Under the pieces are notes generated by a model that saw only the letters and a list, made by a program, of their open reading frames with translations, searched no databases and had not been told where the DNA came from. From assembly GCF_009604385.1 (NCBI RefSeq), contig NZ_WEGJ01000049.1, forward strand, positions 1 through 38,982: DNA of 38,982 bases, given 5' to 3'. The position numbers were made by a program, and so were the translations under genes. Positions 9,038 to 16,763 of this stretch are shown one piece after another (position 1 is the stretch's first letter; each line of letters starts with the position of its first letter). This DNA comes from Streptomyces smaragdinus. Lineage in GTDB: Bacteria > Actinomycetota > Actinomycetes > Streptomycetales > Streptomycetaceae.

Positions 9038-12000
9038 ATGATCCGTAGGTGGCGTCCGCGCAAGCAAAGAGCCGTCGCATGGGGGACAGTCATCGCGCTC
9101 GCCGCCGGACTGGGGTACGCCGGACTGGTTCATCACGACCAGCCGGGCCACCACGCCCAGGCCGATCCCCGCCTTGAAACCGTGGTCACCGAGGCACAGG
9201 CCGCGGTCCGGGCGGCGAAGACCAACAAGCGCGTCGAGGCCACCGCGCTGCGCACCGCCTACACAACCACGTGGGCACGACCGGACGGACTCTTCCAACG
9301 GGACATCCACTCCAGCCCGATCCGGGCGCAGGTGGGCGGACAGTGGAAGGCGATCGACCCAACCTTGGCCAAGTCGGCACAGGGCTGGTCACCGAAGGCC
9401 ACCAACGTGGGCATGGTCTTCTCTCCCGGTGCACGCGCTCCTCAGCGGCGGGCTGACCGCAGCGCCGTCACCCGCCTGCCCCTGGGCGCGCCGGAACAGG
9501 TGACCGCAACAGGCAATCCGCTGGTGACCCTTACCGTGGGCGGCCACGACATCGTGCTGACCTGGCCGGAGGCCATCCCCGCCCCGATCATCGACGGTCC
9601 GCGAGCGCTGTACCCGGACATCATCCCCGGGGCGGATCTAGTGCTGACCGCTGACGACTTGGGCTTCGCGCAACTGCTCGTGGTCAAGACGCGTGCGGCG
9701 GCCGCAGATCCGCGGGTGGCGCAGCTCAGATACGGTCTGTCGTCACCCGACCTGTCCTTCACACTCGACCCCGTCACCGGGGTTCTCAGTGCCAATGATC
9801 CGTCGGACGAGACGGTGGCGACGTCCCCGACGCCCTTGATGTGGGACAGTGCGGGCGACGCAACGCTCACCGACGGGCAGGCCGGATCCACCGCAGCGCC
9901 GGCACCGGAAGTCCTCTCCTCCGATCCGCCCGGCGGGGAATCGGAGGAGTCCGGATCGCCCACCGGATCCCCGGGGCCTGGTGACGTGCCGGCCGACGGG
10001 GACAACGGTGACGTGTACGACGAGGGCGAGCCTCTGCCCGGTGACGAGACACCCGAACCCGGAGCCACCGCGGAATCCCCTGCCCCACCCGTCCCGGGCG
10101 AGCCCACACCCGATCCGTCCCACACGGGCGCGGCCACCACACTGGACCTGCCGGGGCTGGACGGCCCGCAGCCGGATTCTCGCGGCACCGTGCCGACGAC
10201 GGACCTGGACGGCCCGAACTGGACCGTCACCCCTGACATGGACTTCCTCAACGACCCGGCGACCGAGTACCCAGTGTTCATCGACCCGTCGGTGAAGAAG
10301 CACACCAACGACTGGACCACCGCCTACAGCCGCCACCCCAAGGCCACCTTCTACAACGGCAAGGGGTTCAACAAGGGCGGGACGCACGAGGCGCGAGTCG
10401 GCTTCGAGTCCGACACCTGGGGCACCTCACGTTCGTACTTCACCATCGACTGGGACCAAAGCCTCAAGGGCTCCACGGTCTACAGCGCCACCTTGCGCGC
10501 GCTGGAGACGTACTCCTGGTCCTGCAGTGCACGCACCATGAACGTCTATCTCACGGGTGCGATCTCCTCCAAGACCAACTGGTCCAACGCTCCCGCCATG
10601 ACCAGCGCGAACAAGCTGGGGTCCAAGAGCTTCGCGCACGGCTACAAGTCCGCGAGCTGCCCCGATGAATACGTCGCCTTCGACGTCAAGTCCGCCGCGC
10701 AGAAAGCTGTGGCGGGCTCGGGCGCCAAGTCCATGACAATAGGCTTTCGGGCGGGTGACGAGAGTTCGCAGTACAGCTGGAAGAAGTTCCAGGCCGACGG
10801 CGGCAACGACCCCTATGTGGAACTCGTCTACAACCGCAGGCCCTCCGCCCCGACCAGCCTGGACCTCGACCCCGAGCGGTCGTGCGACACCACCGCCCCC
10901 TACATCAACGTCTCCAACATCGACCTGACGTTCTGGGCCAGCACCAAGGATCAGGACGCCAACCTCTCCTCGGTCCGCTTCGAACTGTGGCCCACCGGCG
11001 GCAGCACCACCAACCTCCTCGGCAGCAAAGCCACGGTGAGCGTAGGCAGCCAGAAGGCAACCGCGCGGGTGCACACCGACCCGTTCGACCCGACAAGCGC
11101 AGACGGCAACGCGGCGAATGACCTGAAGAACGGCACCACGTACTCCTGGCGCGCTCGCTCCATGGACACCTTCGGCGCCTCCTCGGGCTACTCGCCCGCC
11201 TCGACACCCTGCAGGTTCGTCTTCGACACCGCCCGCCCCGCACCGCCCACCGTCACCTCCACCCAGTTCCCCGACGCCGACGGCAACAACAACGGCTTCC
11301 TCAACGAGGACGAGGACGCCAACTGGAGCACGGTGAAATTCGGCACTGCCGGCTCATTTACCTTCAAGGCGTCCCAGACGGACGTGGTCCGCTACGAGTA
11401 CGGCTTCAACAGCCCGGACTATCCCTTCTCCATCACCCGCACTAACGGAGCGGCCACAAGCACGCTCACCACCGCCAGCAACGTCAAACCCCAGGCCGCA
11501 GGCCCCAACGTGCTCTTCGTCCGCGCCGTAGACGACGCCGGCAACGTCTCCGAGCCGACCAAGTATTTCTTCTACCTCACCCCACGCGACAAGGCCGACT
11601 CCCCCGGCGACTTCACTGGCGATGACCTGCCTGACCTCATGGTCATCGACGGCACCGGAGCCCTGCGCCTGTACGCCAACCAGGGCACCGTCGCCGACCC
11701 GACCAAGGGCAGCGGCGACCTCGACTACTCCATGTCCGGCGCCTACCTCCCCAACCCGCAAAAAGACCCCAACGGCGACGACCTGCCCGTCTACACCGCC
11801 CCACCCACTGGCTACTGGAAAAACACCCTCATCACCCACCTGGGCGACGTCTACGGAGGCGACGGCCTCCAAGACATCGTCGCCGTACGAGAAGGCAAAC
11901 TCTGGGTCTACCCAGGCGACGGCTACGGCGCCGTCAACATCGACAAACGCCAGGAAATCCTCCTGCCCGCAAACGCACCAGCCCCCAGCACCATCACCCA

Positions 12001-12523
12001 AATCGTCTCCGCCGGAGACGCCACCGGCGACGGCAAGACCGACTTCTTCGCCACCGTCGGCAACACCCTGTGGGTCTTCGTCGGCTACAACGGCGCCACC
12101 ATCGAGCAAGCCCAACAGATCAACCCCGATGCATGGCCCGATCGCGACATCGTCACCGTCCAGGACATCACCGGCGACGGCGTCACTGACCTACTCTTCC
12201 GCACCACCACCCGACTCATGCTGCGCAAAGGCAAACCAGCTGCAGGCGGTGGCGTCGACCTCGAATCACTCGGCACAGCCGCCGCCTCCGCCGACGGCAT
12301 AGACACGGTCTACGGCGCCAGCGGATGGGGACCCGACACCGTCCGCCTCCTATTCGGCACCCCCGACGCCAACGGAGATAACATCCCCGACTTCTGGGCC
12401 CTACGCGTCGACTACAGCGTCCGCTTCTACCCCGGAAGCCGCACCGCCATCACAGGCAACGGCGTCACTGTCGTCGGCAACTCCGACGGCGTCGGCTGGA
12501 AAAACAAACTCGCCATTGGCTAG
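9038..12523 (+). CDS. Large secreted protein with DNRLRE and FG-GAP/VCBS-like repeats
   Basis: The product has 1161 residues. The ATG at 9038 follows GGAGGGGGAGGGG, a strong ribosome binding site. A basic N terminus and a hydrophobic stretch at about 11-30 indicate export. Residues 30-280 resemble the N-terminal region of RHS-associated secreted proteins. A Pro/Ser/Glu-rich linker covers about 281-388. A DNRLRE (CBM96-like) beta domain lies at about 420-600, followed by fibronectin-like segments and, from about 857 to the end, FG-GAP-type repeats with Ca-binding loops such as DFTGDDLPD, DATGDGKTD, DITGDGVTD and DANGDNIPD. Such proteins commonly sit beside RHS genes in Streptomyces, and this one is divergent from the toxin. 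A structural or delivery role is inference. No enzyme motif is seen. Confidence 0.85.
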   Translation: MIRRWRPRKQRAVAWGTVIALAAGLGYAGLVHHDQPGHHAQADPRLETVVTEAQAAVRAAKTNKRVEATALRTAYTTTWARPDGLFQRDIHSSPIRAQVGGQWKAIDPTLAKSAQGWSPKATNVGMVFSPGARAPQRRADRSAVTRLPLGAPEQVTATGNPLVTLTVGGHDIVLTWPEAIPAPIIDGPRALYPDIIPGADLVLTADDLGFAQLLVVKTRAAAADPRVAQLRYGLSSPDLSFTLDPVTGVLSANDPSDETVATSPTPLMWDSAGDATLTDGQAGSTAAPAPEVLSSDPPGGESEESGSPTGSPGPGDVPADGDNGDVYDEGEPLPGDETPEPGATAESPAPPVPGEPTPDPSHTGAATTLDLPGLDGPQPDSRGTVPTTDLDGPNWTVTPDMDFLNDPATEYPVFIDPSVKKHTNDWTTAYSRHPKATFYNGKGFNKGGTHEARVGFESDTWGTSRSYFTIDWDQSLKGSTVYSATLRALETYSWSCSARTMNVYLTGAISSKTNWSNAPAMTSANKLGSKSFAHGYKSASCPDEYVAFDVKSAAQKAVAGSGAKSMTIGFRAGDESSQYSWKKFQADGGNDPYVELVYNRRPSAPTSLDLDPERSCDTTAPYINVSNIDLTFWASTKDQDANLSSVRFELWPTGGSTTNLLGSKATVSVGSQKATARVHTDPFDPTSADGNAANDLKNGTTYSWRARSMDTFGASSGYSPASTPCRFVFDTARPAPPTVTSTQFPDADGNNNGFLNEDEDANWSTVKFGTAGSFTFKASQTDVVRYEYGFNSPDYPFSITRTNGAATSTLTTASNVKPQAAGPNVLFVRAVDDAGNVSEPTKYFFYLTPRDKADSPGDFTGDDLPDLMVIDGTGALRLYANQGTVADPTKGSGDLDYSMSGAYLPNPQKDPNGDDLPVYTAPPTGYWKNTLITHLGDVYGGDGLQDIVAVREGKLWVYPGDGYGAVNIDKRQEILLPANAPAPSTITQIVSAGDATGDGKTDFFATVGNTLWVFVGYNGATIEQAQQINPDAWPDRDIVTVQDITGDGVTDLLFRTTTRLMLRKGKPAAGGGVDLESLGTAAASADGIDTVYGASGWGPDTVRLLFGTPDANGDNIPDFWALRVDYSVRFYPGSRTAITGNGVTVVGNSDGVGWKNKLAIG

Positions 12524-12537
12524 AACTTCCATGGTCG

Positions 12538-12571
12538 GGTAGCCCGAGGGGCACTTCACCCTCGGGCTACC
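12538..12571 (+). terminator. Strong intrinsic terminator
   Basis: GGTAGCCCGAGGG and CCCTCGGGCTACC form a 13-bp perfect stem with an 8-base loop, starting 15 bases after the stop of the FG-GAP protein gene. Confidence 0.85.
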
Positions 12572-12845
12572 GCAGATCCGCACATGTCGGTCTCCCGTCA
12601 TGCGGCCTGCCGTTGTGGTCGTCAGACGGCCCGTTTCCCCCTACTCAGTACGCAAAGCACTTCGCTGCCGGACGACCACGTCACGCATCGCCTTCGAAAG
12701 GGCGCCTCACCCCCGCAACCAGTTGAGGCACCGACAACCCGGATCAGCCGTTAATTTGACGGAACCGGCGATCGGCCGGGATCCGCGTCACGGACCAGCC
12801 GACCGCCTTCCGATCGGACGCGGCTACACCGAGCCGCTGTACGCA
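12572..12845. other. Intergenic stretch without recognisable features
   Basis: This lies between the terminator of the FG-GAP gene and the stop of the convergent DUF397 gene. I see no convincing coding frame, RNA gene or repeat. Confidence 0.5.
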
Positions 12846-13070
12846 CTACGTCATGTGGTCGAAGTTGCCCTTCTTCGCGCCCGCAAGCATTGCGGCGATC
12901 TCAGTGCGGGTGAAGATCAGTGGTGTCTGACCGGGGCGCTTGGAGTCGCGCACAGCGATCAGGTCGCCGAGTATGGCGAACTCCACGCAGTTGTCGCTGC
13001 CTCCACTGAACTCGCTCTTCTCCCAAGCGACGGTGGAGAAGTCGAGCGCTGCCGGGTTGGGTTTGCTCAC
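12846..13070 (-). CDS. DUF397 domain protein
   Basis: This 74-residue cytoplasmic protein has the standard DUF397 pattern: an early W-x-K-S-x-x-S segment (WEKSEFSGG), then CVEFAILGDLIAVRDSKRPG, and a final F-x-x-x-E-(I/W)-x-A-(M/F)-L-x-G-A-K segment. The GTG start at 13070 directly abuts the TGA of the upstream regulator (TGA at 13071-13073), so the two genes are almost certainly co-translated. DUF397 proteins accompany DUF5753 regulators across Streptomyces. They are thought to act with or against that regulator in development and antibiotic control, in a toxin-antitoxin-like pairing. The exact biochemical role is unknown. Confidence 0.92.
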   Translation of the reverse strand: MSKPNPAALDFSTVAWEKSEFSGGSDNCVEFAILGDLIAVRDSKRPGQTPLIFTRTEIAAMLAGAKKGNFDHMT

Positions 13071-13949
13071 TCACAGCTCCTTCAGCAAGTTCCGGATCCG
13101 GGTACGGGTCTCGGGTGGACCAAAGGCCGTGGCTCTCAGGTGATCGAAGACCACGCTGTAATGCGCCACATCATTGGATCCCTCGAAGTACACCGAGTTG
13201 GTCAGATTCTCCACCCAGACCACGTCCGGGTTGGGGTCAGCGAAAGTCATGAGCATGAACGGGCCCGAGAGGGCAGGGTGGAGTCCAGCCTCAAACGGCA
13301 GAAACTGCAGCGTGACGTTCGGGCTGGACTCAGCTTCCAGTAGATGTTCGAGCTGCCGCCTCAGCACGGCCGGTTGTGACTGGACGCGGCGAAACGCCGC
13401 CTCGTCGACGACTGCCCACAACTTCGGGGGACTGGCACCCTCACTCGACAGGATGTCCTGCCGGTTCATCCGCACTTCGACCAGCGCCTCGATCTCGCCG
13501 ATACGCAAGTCCACACGCATAGCGGCAATTACCTGCCGCGCATACTCCGGCGTCTGCAGGAGTCCGGGGATCAGCTGGGGTTCGTACGAAGACAGTGACG
13601 TCGCGCTCTGCTCCAGCTCCAGGTAGCCGCCGTACTGCGTGGTGTTGATGACCGCGGAGTACTTACGCCACCACTTCTTGCGCTGGGCCTGGTCGGCTCG
13701 GACGAGGTCGAGGATGTCCTCCCGCAGCGCGGGATCCGTGAGTCCGTAGCAGTCCAGTATCGCCTTGGCCAGGACGGGCGTGGTTCCGCGGTCGCCGTTC
13801 ATGATGCGGCTCAGCGAACCCTGGTTCACCTCGATGAGCTGGCCCACCTCGGCCAGCGTCTTGCCCGATTCGTCGTGCAACCGCTTGAGCTGGGCGGATA
13901 GTTGGCGGCGGTAGACCGACTTGGGGGCGGGATTCCTCTTCCAGGCCAT
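13071..13949 (-). CDS. XRE-family regulator with C-terminal DUF5753 (Scr1/WhiJ-like)
   Basis: From the ATG at 13949 the product has 292 residues, the usual size of this family. Upstream in-frame starts (ATG 14012, TTG 14021) exist, and none has a convincing ribosome binding site, so the start is uncertain. An N-terminal helix-turn-helix covers about residues 14-70 (TLAEVGQLIEVNQGSLSRIM). A DUF5753 ligand-like domain follows, with the characteristic segments YEPQLIPGLLQTPEYAR and LQFLPFEAGLHPALSGPF. It is co-transcribed with the DUF397 gene and divergent from an RsbW-like ATPase gene. Homologues regulate sporulation and antibiotic onset. Autoregulation at the divergent promoter is likely, but the operator is not established. 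Confidence 0.9.
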   Translation of the reverse strand: MAWKRNPAPKSVYRRQLSAQLKRLHDESGKTLAEVGQLIEVNQGSLSRIMNGDRGTTPVLAKAILDCYGLTDPALREDILDLVRADQAQRKKWWRKYSAVINTTQYGGYLELEQSATSLSSYEPQLIPGLLQTPEYARQVIAAMRVDLRIGEIEALVEVRMNRQDILSSEGASPPKLWAVVDEAAFRRVQSQPAVLRRQLEHLLEAESSPNVTLQFLPFEAGLHPALSGPFMLMTFADPNPDVVWVENLTNSVYFEGSNDVAHYSVVFDHLRATAFGPPETRTRIRNLLKEL

Positions 13950-14059
13950 GCGGCCAGTCTGGCTTGCGCCGAGGGTCACGGACAACCGATCTGGGGAACT
14001 TTTTCCAGGCATGTTGCCCAATGAGAAGTGATGGAGGCATGCTGCTTCACATGGCGGAC

Positions 14060-14077
14060 GGTGACGAAACAGTCACC
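14060..14077. promoter_or_regulatory. Inverted repeat in divergent promoter, candidate operator
   Basis: GGTGAC and GTCACC form a perfect dyad with a 6-base spacer (GAAACA). It sits between the divergent XRE/DUF5753 gene and the ATPase gene, 62 bases before the ATPase start. It is a plausible operator for the neighbouring regulator. This is inferred from position only. Confidence 0.4.
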
Positions 14078-14138
14078 TTCGGCGAGTAGTTCCAGTTGCG
14101 GATCGATCGCCCCGCCCCATCGATCAAGGGAACGCGAG

Positions 14139-14606
14139 ATGTACGTAAGCGAACAGCAAGCGGGTCCGCCGGTTGCGGTCTGCGGCTTCTACCTGGCACC
14201 TCGGAAGGCCGGCTTCGTACTGCACATGAGTGCGAGCAAGGGGAACCTCCGCGAGATGCGGCACCACCTGTACGAGGTGGTCACGGCAGCGGGATTGAGC
14301 GTGGAAACCGCCGAATCCGCACAGCTCGTCGCGAGCGAACTGGTCGGCAATGCCGTACGCGCATGCGGTCCCTGGGTCCCCGTCGTCGTCCAGCTCAGCC
14401 TGGGCGAGGGGGACATCCAGCTCCAGGTTCATGACCCACATCGGGACGCGCTCCCCATGCGACAGGAACTGTCGCCGGACAACGCGGAAGAAGTGTCGGG
14501 ACGGGGATTGTGGATCCTCGACGCCGTCGCGCCCGGGTGGATCGTCGAGACAACTCCCCTGGGCAAGCAGGTCACCTGCTCGTTGCCTCGCCAGCCCACC
14601 AGCTGA
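14139..14606 (+). CDS. RsbW-like ATP-binding protein (HATPase_c, anti-sigma type)
   Basis: From the ATG at 14139, preceded by AAGGGA, the product has 155 residues. It shows the GHKL ATPase boxes: an N box in SAQLVASELVGNAVRACG, a G1-like segment VHDPHRDALP, and a G2 loop in SGRGLWILDAVA. The length and single domain match the many short serine-kinase/anti-sigma-like proteins of Streptomyces. These partner anti-anti-sigma factors or accompany XRE/DUF397 pairs. Its divergent position opposite the DUF5753 regulator completes a recurring trio. The partner sigma or anti-anti-sigma factor is not in the window. An in-frame upstream ATG at 14028 would add an unlike-family N terminus and is less likely. 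Confidence 0.88.
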   Translation: MYVSEQQAGPPVAVCGFYLAPRKAGFVLHMSASKGNLREMRHHLYEVVTAAGLSVETAESAQLVASELVGNAVRACGPWVPVVVQLSLGEGDIQLQVHDPHRDALPMRQELSPDNAEEVSGRGLWILDAVAPGWIVETTPLGKQVTCSLPRQPTS

Positions 14607-14654
14607 ACCAGTTGCTCGCTCATCTCCCACCGGCGACCAGATCCGTACGCAGTC

Positions 14655-15567
14655 CTACCGCGTCACGACCGGAGGCAGCGGTTCTCGGGCCGCATGCCAT
14701 GCGGGTGGAAGGGCAGCGACGCCCGTACGGGCGGCAATAATTCCGCCCGCGATCGCGCAGGTCGTGTCGATGTCGCCGCGGCCGGTGACCGTGGTCCACA
14801 GGCCCTCGTGCAGGTCGTCGAGGTGTCCGGCCGCACACCACAGGGCGTACGGGACGGTGTCGGGGCCTGACATCCGGTAGCCGGAGCCGAGGACCTCCGC
14901 CGCGTGCCGGACCGAGGTGTGCTCCGGCATCCGGGCCGCGATTCGTACTCCCGACCGGACGTCGCTGTCGGGGAGTCGGTCGGCGACCGCCCGCAGGAAG
15001 TCCGATCCCGCCGGGGCGTCCCCGCCCCGGCTCCGGGTCGCCAGGGCCGCGGCCAGGGCGACCGCCACCGCTCCGGTGACCGCCTCCGGGTGGTGGTGCG
15101 AGACCGCGCCCTGGCGGGCCGCCTGCTCTACGACCGTGTCAAGGTCGCCGCTGTGCCAGGCCCCGAGCGGGGCGGCGCGCATGGCCGCGCCGTTGCCCCA
15201 GGACCCCTGGCCGCCGAACTGCCCGGCGACCACCTCCCGCCAGGGCTCCCCCGCCCCGATCCGGCGCAGCACGTCATGCATCGAGGCGCCGTAACCGCGG
15301 TGCGTGTCCTCGGCGTAGGCCGCCGCGAGGCGCAGGGCCAGGCGGTCCTGGTCGACGACGCCCCCGCCCTCGACGAGCTCCCGGACGAGAACCAGCGCCT
15401 AAGCGGTGTCGTCACTCCACCGCCACAGCGGTTCCCTCGGGCAGCGTCCGCGCCGCCAGGGCCGCGTCACCGTTCCGGCGCAGGATGCCGAACCAGCGGT
15501 CGCCGAAGGCGTCGCCGAACGCGAGGCCGTGCAGCGAATCCACCACGGCAGTGGGCACGTTCGTCAT
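14655..15567 (-). pseudogene. Broken ADP-ribosylglycohydrolase gene (frameshift plus in-frame TAG)
   Basis: The reading begins at ATG 15567 with a typical family N terminus (DSLHGLAFGDAFGDRWFG). It then runs into a TGA near 15412 because of an apparent one-base shift around 15434-15440. After correcting the shift the reading gives LWRWSDDTA, the metal-binding motif. It then meets TAG at 15399-15401 where the family usually has Met before ALVL. From there the frame is open to the stop at 14655 and contains the C-terminal metal motif GRGDIDTTCAIAGGIIA. The enzyme would remove ADP-ribose from proteins or small molecules. With two separate lesions a plain sequencing slip is less likely. A C-terminal fragment could start at ATG 15281 but would lack the N-terminal metal site. 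Confidence 0.85.
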
Positions 15568-15667
15568 CGGCGCAGTATCGCAGCGCGTCAGCTCTCCCCG
15601 CACGCCGAATTCGGAGCCGCCGGGCTTGTGACCTGCGCACGGTGTTGTGCTGGAGCTCACCGCAGAG

Positions 15668-16681
15668 TCAGGGCCTGTCGAGCAGGCGCTCGCTCAGGGC
15701 CCACAGGCGCCGGGCCGAGCGGGGGTCGATGGAGTGGGGGACGACGGCGACCGGGATGTCGGCGTCGGTGTCCATCAGGTCGATGGGCTTCGGGTCCTCG
15801 TCCAGCGGTGAGACGTCGCTGTCGTAGAGGTAGACGCCGCCGGTGTCCGCGAGCAGGGGGCTGGTGGCCGCGAACACGATCGTCGCGGCGCCCTGTTCCG
15901 GGGTCTTGATGCCGCGTACCGGGTCGGTGATCGGCTCGCCGGCTTCGTCGATGAGGCCCATGGCCCGCTGAGCTTCCTCGCCCGCCGACTTGTTGAAGGA
16001 GGTGGCGGGAATGATGCCGGGATGCGGGGCGTAGGCGCGGATGCCGTCGGCGGACCAGCGGTGGTCCAGTTCGACCGTGAACAGCACGTTGGCGGTCTTC
16101 GACTGGGGGTACGCGAGGCCGTCGTCGTGCCGGCCCGTGGTGAAGTGCGGGTCGTCCCAGAGGATGTCGGACATGCGCTGGGCGCCCGACGTGGTGTTGA
16201 CGACCCGGGCGCCGCCGGCCGCGCGCAGGGCGGGGTGCAGGCCGAGCGTCAGCTGGAAGTGGCCGAGGTGGTTGGCCGCGAACTGGGCCTCGTAGCCGCG
16301 GGCGTCGTGGACGAGACCGCCGGGACCGCCCGTGAAGCCGGCGTTGTTGATCAGGATGTGGAGCGGCCGGCCCGAGTCGAGGTAGCGCTCGACGAAGGCG
16401 TCGATCGAAGCCGGCTCGAGCAGGTCCAGCTGCCCGACCTCGACCCCCGCGATCCCGGCGACCGCCTTCTCGGCCCGCCCGGTGTCACGGGAGCCGACGG
16501 TGACCGAGGCCCCGGCCCCGGCCAGCGCGCGGGCGGCCACCAGTCCGAGGCCGGAGTGGCCGCCGGTGATGACGACGTTCTTGCCGGTGAGGTCGATGCC
16601 CGCCATGACGTCGTCGACCGTCGACGCGGGGGTGAATCCGGAGCCGATGGGGTGCTGGTTGTGCGCGGTGATTGCTGTCAT
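15668..16681 (-). CDS. Short-chain dehydrogenase/reductase
   Basis: The product has 337 residues and is cytoplasmic. The nucleotide-binding motif is TGGHSGLG near residue 37, followed by NNAGFTGG and the catalytic pair Y191-x3-K195 (YPQSK). The length and the C-terminal extension place it with the retinol dehydrogenase / protochlorophyllide reductase-like SDRs often annotated as plain oxidoreductases. The substrate cannot be told. The ATG at 16681 is preceded almost directly by GGAGGT, an unusually tight spacing, but no better start is in frame. It follows the DUF4132 gene on the same strand after 82 bases. Confidence 0.88.
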   Translation of the reverse strand: MTAITAHNQHPIGSGFTPASTVDDVMAGIDLTGKNVVITGGHSGLGLVAARALAGAGASVTVGSRDTGRAEKAVAGIAGVEVGQLDLLEPASIDAFVERYLDSGRPLHILINNAGFTGGPGGLVHDARGYEAQFAANHLGHFQLTLGLHPALRAAGGARVVNTTSGAQRMSDILWDDPHFTTGRHDDGLAYPQSKTANVLFTVELDHRWSADGIRAYAPHPGIIPATSFNKSAGEEAQRAMGLIDEAGEPITDPVRGIKTPEQGAATIVFAATSPLLADTGGVYLYDSDVSPLDEDPKPIDLMDTDADIPVAVVPHSIDPRSARRLWALSERLLDRP

Positions 16682-16763
16682 ACCTCCAGGCTGCGCTCCC
16701 GTGGGCGGATTTTGAATGCTTGTCGATCCGTGTTTCTTTCGCGATAGTACGGCGGCAAGTCCT

